DNA of 9,374 nucleotides from Butyricicoccus_A sp964387535 (GCA_964387535.1 CAYLXH010000090.1:1-9374), one strand, 5' to 3'. Counted from the stretch's first letter, positions 1-6,991 are shown. The notes: generated from the letters alone by a model not told the origin. Made by a program: numbers and translations.

Positions 1-548
1 CAGATATTCTTCATTCCCTGCCCGAACGCATTTTCTGCGATGGCATGGCAGAAGTCATCAAATATGGCTGCATCGCCAATCCAGACATTCTCGACCTCAT
101 TTCCTCTCCGGATTTTTCCTCCAATATGGAATGCATTGTCTATGAATGTGTCCGCATCAAGCGTGATGTTGTCCAGGAAGATGAACACGACAATGGGTTG
201 CGCATGATTCTAAATTTCGGGCACACAATCGGTCATGCTGCAGAAAAACTCGGCAACTACGTCGATCTCAGCCACGGCCAGGCAGTCGCCATCGGCATGG
301 TCGCCGCCGCTCGGCTGAATGTAATGCTCGGAGGAAATGATCTCACCGAACGCATTGCCGCACTCTGTACCGCACACCATTTGCCAACTGCGTTGCCCTA
401 TGACAGAGATATGCTTTACCAATCCCTCCTGTCAGATAAAAAAATGCGTTCCGAAACCATGAACTTTATCCTCGTCGATCAACTCGGAAAAGCAGAAATC
501 CGCAAACTCACCCGCGAGGAATTGCAACAGCTGGTCATTCAGCTTTGA
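1..548 (+). CDS. aroB: 3-dehydroquinate synthase, 3' part
   Basis: C-terminal half of AroB, the NAD- and metal-dependent cytosolic enzyme that cyclises DAHP to 3-dehydroquinate, the second step of the shikimate pathway. The gene enters from the left edge; the reading frame starts at base 3 and about 181 residues are visible of a family length near 350-360. Seen in the sequence: GMAEVIKYG (the Glu codon at 51-53 matches the first metal ligand), then LNFGHTIGHAAEKLG (His at 222-224) and LSHGQAVAIGM (His at 273-275), which match the two histidine metal ligands. The NAD-binding N-terminal domain lies outside the window. The ATG at 45 is an internal methionine, because conserved family sequence runs upstream of it to the edge. 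It ends 27 nt before aroC and is probably cotranscribed with it. Identity is secure; only the length is incomplete. Confidence 0.95.
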   Translation, partial: DILHSLPERIFCDGMAEVIKYGCIANPDILDLISSPDFSSNMECIVYECVRIKRDVVQEDEHDNGLRMILNFGHTIGHAAEKLGNYVDLSHGQAVAIGMVAAARLNVMLGGNDLTERIAALCTAHHLPTALPYDRDMLYQSLLSDKKMRSETMNFILVDQLGKAEIRKLTREELQQLVIQL

Positions 549-575
549 CAAACCAATACGGAAAGGAGAGCAACT

Positions 576-1673
576 ATGGGCTCTGTTTGGGGAAATAACC
601 TGAAACTCAGCATTTTCGGCGAGTCCCATGGCGGAGGCATCGGCTGTGTGCTCGATGGTTTCCCGTCCGGCGTCGCCTATGATGAATCATTTGTTCTCGC
701 AGAAATGGACCGACGTGCCCCAGGTAAAAACCGTCAGTCAACTGCACGCCGCGAAAAGGACCTTCCCAAGGTCCTTTCCGGCGTGTTTGAAGGGAAAACC
801 ACGGGGACTCCGATTTCCTGCGTGATCGAGAATACTGACACCCGGTCGGGTGACTACCGCAATTTAATCGAACATCCCCGTCCGGGTCACGCTGATTATA
901 CCGGACAAGTCCGCTTCCAAGGCTGCAACGATCCACGCGGCGGCGGACACTTCTCTGGCCGTCTCACCGCGCCACTGGTCTTTGCCGGAGCCATGTGTAA
1001 ATTGTTTCTGAAAACCAAGGGAATCGAAATCGGCTCTCATATCGCCTCCATAGGACAGATTATGGACACCGCCTTTGACGATGTCTCGGTTTCCCCACAG
1101 CAGCTTGCTGCGCTTCGTGAACAGGACTATCCCATCATCAACCCCCGTGCGCAACAGGCCATGCTCGATTTGATTGAGCAGGCACGCAGCACACAGGATT
1201 CTGTCGGCGGTATCATCGAATGTGCCGTAGTCGGACTTCCGGTCGGCTTGGGCTCCCCTATGCTGCAAACCGTCGAGGGACGGATTTCCTCCATGCTGTT
1301 CTCTGTCCCTGCCGTCAAGGGCGTGGAGTTCGGCGCAGGTTTTGCGATCTCCTCCATGTTCGGCTCAGAGGCAAATGATCGCCTGTTGCTGGAACAGGGA
1401 GTTGTGCGTTCAGAAACCAACAATAATGGCGGTATCCTCGGTGGCATCACCAACGGTATGCCTGTCATTCTCCGTGCAGCCATCAAGCCGACTCCATCCA
1501 TTTCCCGCGAACAGATGACACTCAATCTGTCAAGCGGGGACGTAGAGCCGCTGGTCATCAAGGGCCGACACGATCCCTGCATTGTAACTCGTGCTGCACC
1601 GGTCATCGAAGCTGCGGTCGCTGTCGCAATCACCGATTTATATAGGGAGGCTTACGGCTATGCGTCAAATTGA
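576..1673 (+). CDS. aroC: chorismate synthase
   Basis: AroC converts 5-enolpyruvylshikimate-3-phosphate to chorismate, the last common step to aromatic compounds, using reduced FMN in a net redox-neutral trans-1,4-elimination. The 365-residue product has the usual length. Signatures seen: GESHG at residues 15-19 (His18) and RPGHAD (His105), matching the two conserved catalytic histidines; DRRAPGKNRQSTARRE around 45-60; SVGGIIE in the middle; RSETNNNGGILGG from residue 278; and a C-terminal GRHDPCIVTRAAPVIEAA block. The start at 576 is supported by AAAGGAGAG at 562-570, with a 5-nt spacer. The 3' end overlaps pheA by 14 nt. A perfect hairpin lies inside the gene at 755-777. Whether it is mono- or bifunctional (carrying its own flavin reductase activity) cannot be told from the sequence. 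Confidence 0.98.
   Translation: MGSVWGNNLKLSIFGESHGGGIGCVLDGFPSGVAYDESFVLAEMDRRAPGKNRQSTARREKDLPKVLSGVFEGKTTGTPISCVIENTDTRSGDYRNLIEHPRPGHADYTGQVRFQGCNDPRGGGHFSGRLTAPLVFAGAMCKLFLKTKGIEIGSHIASIGQIMDTAFDDVSVSPQQLAALREQDYPIINPRAQQAMLDLIEQARSTQDSVGGIIECAVVGLPVGLGSPMLQTVEGRISSMLFSVPAVKGVEFGAGFAISSMFGSEANDRLLLEQGVVRSETNNNGGILGGITNGMPVILRAAIKPTPSISREQMTLNLSSGDVEPLVIKGRHDPCIVTRAAPVIEAAVAVAITDLYREAYGYASN
755..777 (+). repeat. perfect 10-bp hairpin inside aroC
   Basis: AAAGGACCTT at 755-764 and AAGGTCCTTT at 768-777 are exact reverse complements separated by CCC. The element lies in the coding sequence for residues 60-67 of AroC. In RNA it would form a 10-bp stem with a 3-base loop, and a short T run sits in the right arm. 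No function is established; it may affect local mRNA folding or processing, or be a by-product of codon choice. Confidence 0.6.
1644..1650 (+). promoter_or_regulatory. ribosome binding site that fixes the pheA start
   Basis: AGGGAGG lies 9 nt before the ATG at 1660, inside the last codons of aroC. It picks ATG 1660 over the in-frame ATG at 1591, whose extra 23 residues resemble no chorismate mutase N-terminus and lie entirely within aroC. Confidence 0.8.
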
Positions 1674-2811
1674 AGAAGTCCGCAAAGAAATCAACGAGAT
1701 TGATCGCCAGATTGTCGATCTGTTTCTCCGCCGTATGAAGTGTGCCGAAGAAGTCTCCGACTTCAAAATGCACACGGGTGGTCAAGTTCTGGTCACCCAA
1801 AGAGAAAATGAACTGCTCAACACCATGCTCCAAAACGTTCCGGAGCAATTGCGCAAGGAATACACGGCCCTGCTTCGTACCACAACGCGAATCAGCCGCA
1901 AATATCAATACGCACGGATGCTCAAAGCCGAGCCATATCGGCTGCAGCTGCCAATCACCGCACGCATTGATTCTCCCAAAACCGTATGTTATCAAGGGTT
2001 GGAGGCGTCATATCAGGAAGCCGCCGTCAAAGCGTTGTTTCCCGAAGCAGACCGCTATCATCTGCGCACCTTTGAAGATGTTTTTCTCGACGTCTCAGAA
2101 GGACGTGCAGATGCAGGTGTCGTTCCGGTAGAAAACTCCACCGCCGGTACGGTCAATGAAGTATATGACCTGTTGGAAAAGCACGGTCTGTACATCTCTC
2201 ACTCTTATATCGGCCGCGTGCGACACTGTCTTGCAGCATGTGACGGCGCAACCATGGAGACCATAAAGACCGTCCATTCCCATCCTCAGGCATTGCGGCA
2301 GTGCTATCACTACATTTCAGAACATGGTTTCGCCGAGGTCAAAGAGACCAATACCGCCATCGCCGCCGATCTGATTTCCAAAACGAAGGATCCGACCCGT
2401 GCGGCAATTTGTTCGGAAGAGGCTGCCGAGCGATATCATTTGACTATTCTGGAAAAAAATATCAACGATGGAGATTTCAATCAAACCCGTTTTATTGCCG
2501 TCACGCGCGGTCTCTCCGCCAAGAAGGAGGACAATCGCGTCAGCCTGATCCTGATTCTTCCCCATGTGACCGGCAGTCTCTACGCCGCGCTGTCAGTTTT
2601 TTCCGATTACGGTTTGAACATGACCGAAATTCATTCCCGTCCGTTACAGAACATGCCATGGAATTACTGCTTCTATATTGATTTCGCCGGCAATATTCTG
2701 GATGAGGACACTCGTGCTATGCTCTATCAGCTGACACAGGAAATCCCGGTCGTCCGCATTTTGGGATCATTTCCTGTCATCGAAGAGGAGGGACTCAATG
2801 AAACCAACTAA
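1660..2811 (+). CDS. pheA: bifunctional chorismate mutase / prephenate dehydratase (P-protein)
   Basis: Rearranges chorismate to prephenate and then dehydrates and decarboxylates it to phenylpyruvate, the committed branch to phenylalanine. The product has 383 residues in three parts. An AroQ-type chorismate mutase spans about 1-90, with Arg8, Arg25, Lys36, Arg48, Glu49 and Gln83 in family positions; the Asp expected three residues before Arg48 is Val45. Prephenate dehydratase spans about 107-285, with YQGLEASYQEAA, VENSTAGTVNEVYDLL, SHPQALRQC and the catalytic-type TRF at 276-278. An ACT regulatory domain spans about 294-375. In this domain the usual GALV and ESRP phenylalanine-binding motifs read GSLY (305-308) and HSRP (325-328). 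It overlaps aroC and aroA by 14 nt at each end, which suggests coupled translation. Feedback inhibition by phenylalanine is expected for the family but unproven here. Confidence 0.95.
   Translation: MRQIEEVRKEINEIDRQIVDLFLRRMKCAEEVSDFKMHTGGQVLVTQRENELLNTMLQNVPEQLRKEYTALLRTTTRISRKYQYARMLKAEPYRLQLPITARIDSPKTVCYQGLEASYQEAAVKALFPEADRYHLRTFEDVFLDVSEGRADAGVVPVENSTAGTVNEVYDLLEKHGLYISHSYIGRVRHCLAACDGATMETIKTVHSHPQALRQCYHYISEHGFAEVKETNTAIAADLISKTKDPTRAAICSEEAAERYHLTILEKNINDGDFNQTRFIAVTRGLSAKKEDNRVSLILILPHVTGSLYAALSVFSDYGLNMTEIHSRPLQNMPWNYCFYIDFAGNILDEDTRAMLYQLTQEIPVVRILGSFPVIEEEGLNETN
2785..2792 (+). promoter_or_regulatory. ribosome binding site of aroA inside pheA
   Basis: GAGGAGGG lies 5 nt before the aroA ATG at 2798, within the last codons of pheA. 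Ribosomes finishing pheA at 2811 pass through this site, so reinitiation or translational coupling is likely. Confidence 0.8.
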
Positions 2812-4087
2812 TCTCATTTCCTCTGTCTCTGGCCTCAGAGGCAACATCACCGTTCCCGGTGACAAATCCATTTCTCACCGGGCAATCATGCTGGGTGCCT
2901 TGTCATCCGGAGACACACACATCACCGGTTTTCTGATGGGTGAGGACTGTCTTGCTACCATTGACTGCTTTCGCAAAATGGGAGTACAAATTGATGTGTC
3001 CGATCAGACAGTCCTTGTCCACGGTGTTGGTCTGCACGGACTGCAGGCTCCATTTGAACTGCTGTATACCGGCAACTCCGGTACCACAACCCGGCTGCTG
3101 ACTGGTATTCTTGCCGGTCAGCCATTCATGACCACCGTAGACGGCGATGATTCCATTCAGAATCGTCCAATGGGACGTATCATGAAGCCGCTGCATCAAA
3201 TGGGAGCGGACATTGCCGGTCGACAGGACAACTATTGTCCCCTGACCATTTTCCCTTCTCCACTTCATGGCATCCGCTATGAAATGCCCGTTGCCTCCGC
3301 GCAGTTGAAATCCTCAATCCTGCTTGCCGGGTTATATGCGGACTCCCCTACCACTGTTGTAGAGCCAGCACCTTCGCGTGATCACACAGAGCGCATGCTG
3401 CGCGCTCTTGGTGTTACTATTCACACAAGCGGCACAACTATTACTCTGACTCCGCCGCAGGAACTCCTTGCTGCCGATGTTGTCGTCCCCGGTGACATCT
3501 CTTCCGCTGCTTATTTCCTTGTCGCCGGTCTCATCATTCCAAACAGTGAAATTCTCATTCAGAACGTCGGTGTCAATCCAACACGCACTGGCATTTTGGA
3601 TGTACTAAACCAGATGGGTGCCGATATTACACGCCTCAATGAGCGCGGTGACATCGAGCCGGTCTGTGATCTTCTTGTACGCAGTTCCCCATTGCATGGC
3701 ACTGTCATTGACGGCGACTTGATTCCTCGACTCATTGATGAGATCCCGGTTCTCGCGGTTGCAGCTGCATTCGCCGAGGGCGAAACCGTATTCCGCGATG
3801 CCCAGGAACTGAAAGTCAAGGAATCCAACCGAATCGCGACCATGACGGCCGAACTTCGCAAAGCCGGTGTTTCCATCACAGAAACCGAGGATGGTATGCG
3901 AATTTGCGGAGGCACTCCGCTCCACGGTGCTGATTTTACCAGCTATGCCGATCACCGGGTCGCCATGAGTATGGCAGTCTGCGCACTGGGATGCCACGGC
4001 GCATGTACCATTGATGACCCCTCCTGCGTAGCAATTTCCTATCCAAATTTCTTTGATACTTTATCTTCTCTGGAGGCAAATCCCTGA
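2798..4087 (+). CDS. aroA: 5-enolpyruvylshikimate-3-phosphate (EPSP) synthase, class II type
   Basis: Transfers the enolpyruvyl group of PEP to shikimate-3-phosphate, the sixth step of the shikimate pathway. The 429 residues match the family length. Seen: VPGDKSISHRA (Lys23), GNSGTTTRLLTG, DDSIQNRPMGRI, SAQLKSSILLAG, SRDHTERML, GDISSAAYFL, LIDEIPVLAV (Asp314), KVKESNRI (Lys341-Glu342) and DHRVAMSMAV. All four short motifs used to define class II enzymes, the group containing the Agrobacterium CP4 type, are present: GDKS, SAQLK, RDHTE and NPTR. Class II enzymes are often less sensitive to glyphosate, but the Gly of the GNSGT loop is kept, whereas the CP4 enzyme has Ala at the equivalent place, so tolerance cannot be asserted. 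The start follows GAGGAGGG. The stop shares one base with the aroE start (TGATG). Confidence 0.97.
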   Translation: MKPTNLISSVSGLRGNITVPGDKSISHRAIMLGALSSGDTHITGFLMGEDCLATIDCFRKMGVQIDVSDQTVLVHGVGLHGLQAPFELLYTGNSGTTTRLLTGILAGQPFMTTVDGDDSIQNRPMGRIMKPLHQMGADIAGRQDNYCPLTIFPSPLHGIRYEMPVASAQLKSSILLAGLYADSPTTVVEPAPSRDHTERMLRALGVTIHTSGTTITLTPPQELLAADVVVPGDISSAAYFLVAGLIIPNSEILIQNVGVNPTRTGILDVLNQMGADITRLNERGDIEPVCDLLVRSSPLHGTVIDGDLIPRLIDEIPVLAVAAAFAEGETVFRDAQELKVKESNRIATMTAELRKAGVSITETEDGMRICGGTPLHGADFTSYADHRVAMSMAVCALGCHGACTIDDPSCVAISYPNFFDTLSSLEANP

Positions 4088-5481
4088 TGATTCTTACAAT
4101 GGATGAATTTCGCGCCTACCAACCCAAACGTTCAACCTTTGCACTGTTTGGGCACCCCATTGCACACACCATGTCTCCGGAATTGCATGCATCCCTGTTT
4201 CGTGCTTCCGGACAGGACTGCGACTATTTTGCCGTGGATGTTCCTCCGGAGCAGTTGGGCGAGGCAATGGAAATCGCACGCCAGAAATGCCTCGGTTTGA
4301 ATCTGACCATCCCGCATAAAAAAGCAGTCTTTCACTATCTGGACGCGGTCAATGAAACAGCACGCGATCTCGGATCCGTCAATACCGTTCACTTTTCTGA
4401 CGGAGAGGCAATCGGGTACAATACGGACATTGCCGGCTTTTCCGGCTCCCTGGAGTTTGACCGTATTCCATTGAACGGCAAACTTGCTGTGCTGTGCGGC
4501 TATGGCGGTGTCTCCCGTGTCATGGGCTACCATCTGGCGGCTGCCGGTGCGCGTGTTATTATCACTGGACGCAATCTGGCCAAAGCGAAAATCCTTCGCA
4601 ATGAGCTGCGCGCCCTGCTTCCCAATGCTGAGATTGAAATCATGCCGTCCACACAGCTGCCGCGCGCAACATCCATTGTTGTCAACGGTACACCACTCGG
4701 TATGTATCCCCATGAAAGCGACTGTCCGCTGAGCGCACTTCCTGTCGGCACCAAATATGTCTTTGATGCCATCTATAATCCGCCCATGACCTCAACAATG
4801 CGTCTGGCTCCTTCCGGCTGCAAAACCCGCAACGGACTGCTCATGCTTGTACTTCAGGCCGCCTATGCACAGACCATCTGGTTAGGCACTCAATTTGAAC
4901 CCAGCTGTCTCAGCAGCATTCTGCGCCGTTTGTCAGGTGATATGGCAAAAAAACGTCTGCACGATATCCACGGCAAATCCAACATTGNNNNNNNNNNCAT
5001 TGTTCTGTGTGGGTTTATGGGAAGCGGAAAGACAACCATCGGGCGCAAGCTTGCCCGTGCGCTCAACTGCGAATTTGTCGATGCTGACCAGTATCTGGAA
5101 CACCGTGAGCAGCGCTCCATCGCTTCTATCTTTGATGAAATGGGAGAATCTGGATTCCGCGATATTGAAACCGCCTGTGCACACGAACTCTCTCAAAAGA
5201 CCAACTGTGTCATTGCACTGGGAGGTGGAACGGTACTGCGCCCGGAAAATGTCGCACTGTATCAGAAAAACGGTATTCTCATTCATCTAAATACCCCGTT
5301 TTACCGCATCGTTCAAAATCTCAGCCGTGACACCTCCCGGCCTCTTCTTCAGGGAGACAAAGAGAAACAAACTCGGATGCTGTATCAGCAGCGCAAAGAA
5401 ATTTATCTGTCTGTTGCCGATCGTTCGGTAACAGGAAGTCGAATTTCTGAACTCGTTGATGCTGTATTCTCCGCCATTTGA
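4087..5481 (+). CDS. aroE-aroK: shikimate dehydrogenase-shikimate kinase fusion (AroE-AroK), with an N gap at the junction
   Basis: One frame carrying two consecutive pathway enzymes. Residues 1 to about 285 are AroE (NADPH reduction of 3-dehydroshikimate to shikimate): GHPIAHTMSP (23-31 region), LTIPHKK with catalytic-type Lys78, GYNTD with Asp114, a GYGGVSR dinucleotide loop at 138-144, TGRNLAKA, VNGTPLGMYP, and the C-terminal NGLLMLVLQAAYAQ. From about residue 300 it is AroK (ATP phosphorylation of shikimate): Walker A GFMGSGKTT, FVDADQYLE, FRDIE, ALGGGTVL, and the lid-region RPLL. GGAGG at 4072-4076 supports ATG 4087 over ATG 4099. Ten Ns (4988-4997) interrupt the junction, but no stop occurs on either side and closing the gap on its 5-bp overlap keeps the frame, giving about 459 residues. 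The alternative is two genes, with aroK starting at ATG 4942, which has only a badly spaced AGGTGA and no AroE stop before it. Confidence 0.85.
   Translation: MILTMDEFRAYQPKRSTFALFGHPIAHTMSPELHASLFRASGQDCDYFAVDVPPEQLGEAMEIARQKCLGLNLTIPHKKAVFHYLDAVNETARDLGSVNTVHFSDGEAIGYNTDIAGFSGSLEFDRIPLNGKLAVLCGYGGVSRVMGYHLAAAGARVIITGRNLAKAKILRNELRALLPNAEIEIMPSTQLPRATSIVVNGTPLGMYPHESDCPLSALPVGTKYVFDAIYNPPMTSTMRLAPSGCKTRNGLLMLVLQAAYAQTIWLGTQFEPSCLSSILRRLSGDMAKKRLHDIHGKSNIXXXXIVLCGFMGSGKTTIGRKLARALNCEFVDADQYLEHREQRSIASIFDEMGESGFRDIETACAHELSQKTNCVIALGGGTVLRPENVALYQKNGILIHLNTPFYRIVQNLSRDTSRPLLQGDKEKQTRMLYQQRKEIYLSVADRSVTGSRISELVDAVFSAI
4988..4997. other. assembly gap (10 Ns)
   Basis: A run of ten Ns of round length, as assemblers insert when contigs are joined without sequence. 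The five bases before it (CATTG, 4983-4987) are repeated directly after it (4998-5002), as expected if the two contig ends overlap and no base is missing. Confidence 0.95.
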
Positions 5482-5495
5482 AAGGAAGAAATGCT

Positions 5496-6041
5496 ATGGA
5501 ATGGTTAGATGTCGTGGATTTGCGCGGAGAACCCACCGGAGAGATTGTCGATCGAGAAACAGCGCATACTCTTGGCATTCGCCATCGAACCTCCCACGTT
5601 TGGATTGCACGGCGGCACGGCAGCCGAATTCAGATTTTGCTGCAAAAACGCAGCCTCAACAAAGATTCTCATCCTGGAAAATATGATATTTCCAGTGCTG
5701 GACACATTCCGGCCGGTGCAGACTTTATCTCTTCCGCCCTTCGAGAGCTTGAGGAAGAATTAGGCGTAGTCACTACTGCTGATCAACTTACTTTCTGTGG
5801 ACAGCGCCAATTTACGTTTGACACCGTATTTCATGGCAAGCCTTTTCATGACAATCAGATCAGCAATATCTATTTGCTATGGCTTGATCAGGAAGAGGAC
5901 GCTTTTGTTATCCAGCAGTCCGAACTCTCCGGTGTGCGCTGGATGGACTTTGACGACTGCCTCTACTGTGTAGAGCATAATACCATCCCTCATTGCATTT
6001 ACCTGGATGAGCTCTATCTCATTCAGCAACATTTTCCTTGA
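5496..6041 (+). CDS. Nudix hydrolase, IPP-isomerase-like group
   Basis: A 181-residue Nudix-fold protein expected to hydrolyse a nucleoside diphosphate-linked or other diphosphate substrate, with Mg2+ or Mn2+ held by the Nudix box. The box lies at residues 69-91 (GHIPAGADFISSALRELEEE then LGV) and keeps the REUxEExGU core, but its first conserved Glu (seventh position) is Ala75. The N-terminal layout, with EPTGEIVDRETAH, HRTSHVWI and ILLQKRSLNKDSHPGKYDIS before the box, resembles the IPP isomerase/YfcD-like Nudix group, in which that Glu is known to vary. The start at 5496 follows AAAGGAAGAA at 5481-5490; a TTG at 5478 overlapping the aroK stop is less likely. It begins 14 nt after aroE-aroK, so it is probably in the same transcript. 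The substrate is unknown, and no link to aromatic synthesis is visible beyond position. Confidence 0.88.
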   Translation: MEWLDVVDLRGEPTGEIVDRETAHTLGIRHRTSHVWIARRHGSRIQILLQKRSLNKDSHPGKYDISSAGHIPAGADFISSALRELEEELGVVTTADQLTFCGQRQFTFDTVFHGKPFHDNQISNIYLLWLDQEEDAFVIQQSELSGVRWMDFDDCLYCVEHNTIPHCIYLDELYLIQQHFP

Positions 6042-6097
6042 CTTATAACTTATATCAGTACCGATCACACGTTCATCCCTACTGGTAAGGAGAAGCT

Positions 6098-6991
6098 ATG
6101 CATATTTCATCTCTTCGAAAGGAACTTCATCCCCTGACTTTTCTTGTCTTGCTGGCCGCCGGCATTATCAATTCCATTGGTGTTGTCATATTTCTGGCTC
6201 CTGTCCATCTATACGACAGCGGAATCTCCGGAACCTCTATGCTGCTCTGGCAAATTACTCCGGAATATTTATCACTTTCTTTCTTTCTGATTGTGTTAAA
6301 CATCCCGCTCTTTATGTATGGAGCCAAAAAACAGGGATTTGCTTTCACCATTTGCTCCATCTTTGCCGTATCCGTTTATTCCATCTCTTCTTACATCATT
6401 ACATATGTACTGCCTATTGATGTATCCTCCGCTTCCCCGATCGCAGGAGATGACTTACTGCTATGTGCCGTATTTGGTGGATTGATTTCCGGCGTGGGCA
6501 GTGGTCTGACCATTCGTTTTGGTGGTGCCATTGATGGTATTGAAGTAATGGCTGTTTTGTTCGCAAAACGACTTGGCTTGACAGTTGGCAGTTTTGTGAT
6601 GGTATACAATGTCATCTTATACATCATAACCGGTATCATCCTTCAAAGCTTTATTCTACCGTTGTACTCCATTTTGACGTACTGCGCCGCGATTAAAACA
6701 GTAGACTTCATTGTCGAAGGTTTTGATAAGGCAAAGTCTGCCATGATCATTACAATCAAAGAGGATGAGATCAGCAAAGAGCTTTCAGAAGCCTTTGGGC
6801 ATGGCATTACACATATTGATTCCAAGGGCTACTACAAGGGCAGGGAGCAAACGATTATTTACTTTGTTGTAAACCGATTCCAAATTGCAAAAATGAAAGC
6901 CATCATTCATCGCATTGATCCCAATGCATTTGTTACCATTTCCGAAGTATCTGACATTATGGGAAGCAGCGTAAGTCGGCGCCATCAATAA
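6098..6991 (+). CDS. YitT family membrane protein with C-terminal DUF2179 domain
   Basis: A 297-residue integral membrane protein of the YitT (DUF161/DUF2179) family, common in Firmicutes and of uncertain function. About six hydrophobic segments are visible, near residues 13-36, 57-76, 81-104, 118-140, 162-184 and 186-207, followed by a soluble domain at about 212-290. The family-like block RFGGAIDGIEVMAV is at 140-153. The DUF2179 part contains GHGITHIDSKGYYKG, an IIYFVVNR strand and IDPNAFVTISEVSDIMG. The start is set by AAGGAG at 6087-6092, 5 nt before ATG. It follows the Nudix gene after 56 nt with no clear terminator or promoter between them, so cotranscription is possible. The coding sequence looks more AT-rich than the aro genes. 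A strong terminator follows directly. Confidence 0.88.
   Translation: MHISSLRKELHPLTFLVLLAAGIINSIGVVIFLAPVHLYDSGISGTSMLLWQITPEYLSLSFFLIVLNIPLFMYGAKKQGFAFTICSIFAVSVYSISSYIITYVLPIDVSSASPIAGDDLLLCAVFGGLISGVGSGLTIRFGGAIDGIEVMAVLFAKRLGLTVGSFVMVYNVILYIITGIILQSFILPLYSILTYCAAIKTVDFIVEGFDKAKSAMIITIKEDEISKELSEAFGHGITHIDSKGYYKGREQTIIYFVVNRFQIAKMKAIIHRIDPNAFVTISEVSDIMGSSVSRRHQ

Noticed and set aside
1127..1633. Open frame of 168 codons on the - strand inside aroC
   Set aside because: It is antisense to conserved AroC sequence and is rich in Ser, Pro and Met without family features.
1591..1659. Upstream in-frame ATG extending pheA by 23 residues
   Set aside because: The extension lies within aroC, resembles no AroQ N-terminus, and the strong ribosome binding site at 1644-1650 points to ATG 1660.
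2827..2840. Small palindrome CTCTG-GCCT-CAGAG near the aroA start
   Set aside because: A 5-bp stem in coding sequence is expected by chance in a window of this size and does not cover the ribosome binding site.
4132..4713. Open frame of 193 codons on the - strand inside aroE
   Set aside because: It is a shadow of the aroE reading frame, with low-complexity composition and no motif.
4942..4987. Internal ATG as a separate aroK start
   Set aside because: The only ribosome-binding-like sequence (AGGTGA) is one base from the ATG, and there is no AroE stop before it. A fusion fits better, though the gap leaves some doubt.
6038..6066. Possible promoter before the YitT-like gene (TTGACT at 6038)
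   Set aside because: No acceptable -10 lies 16-18 nt downstream, and the TATAAC and TATATC nearby have no matching -35.
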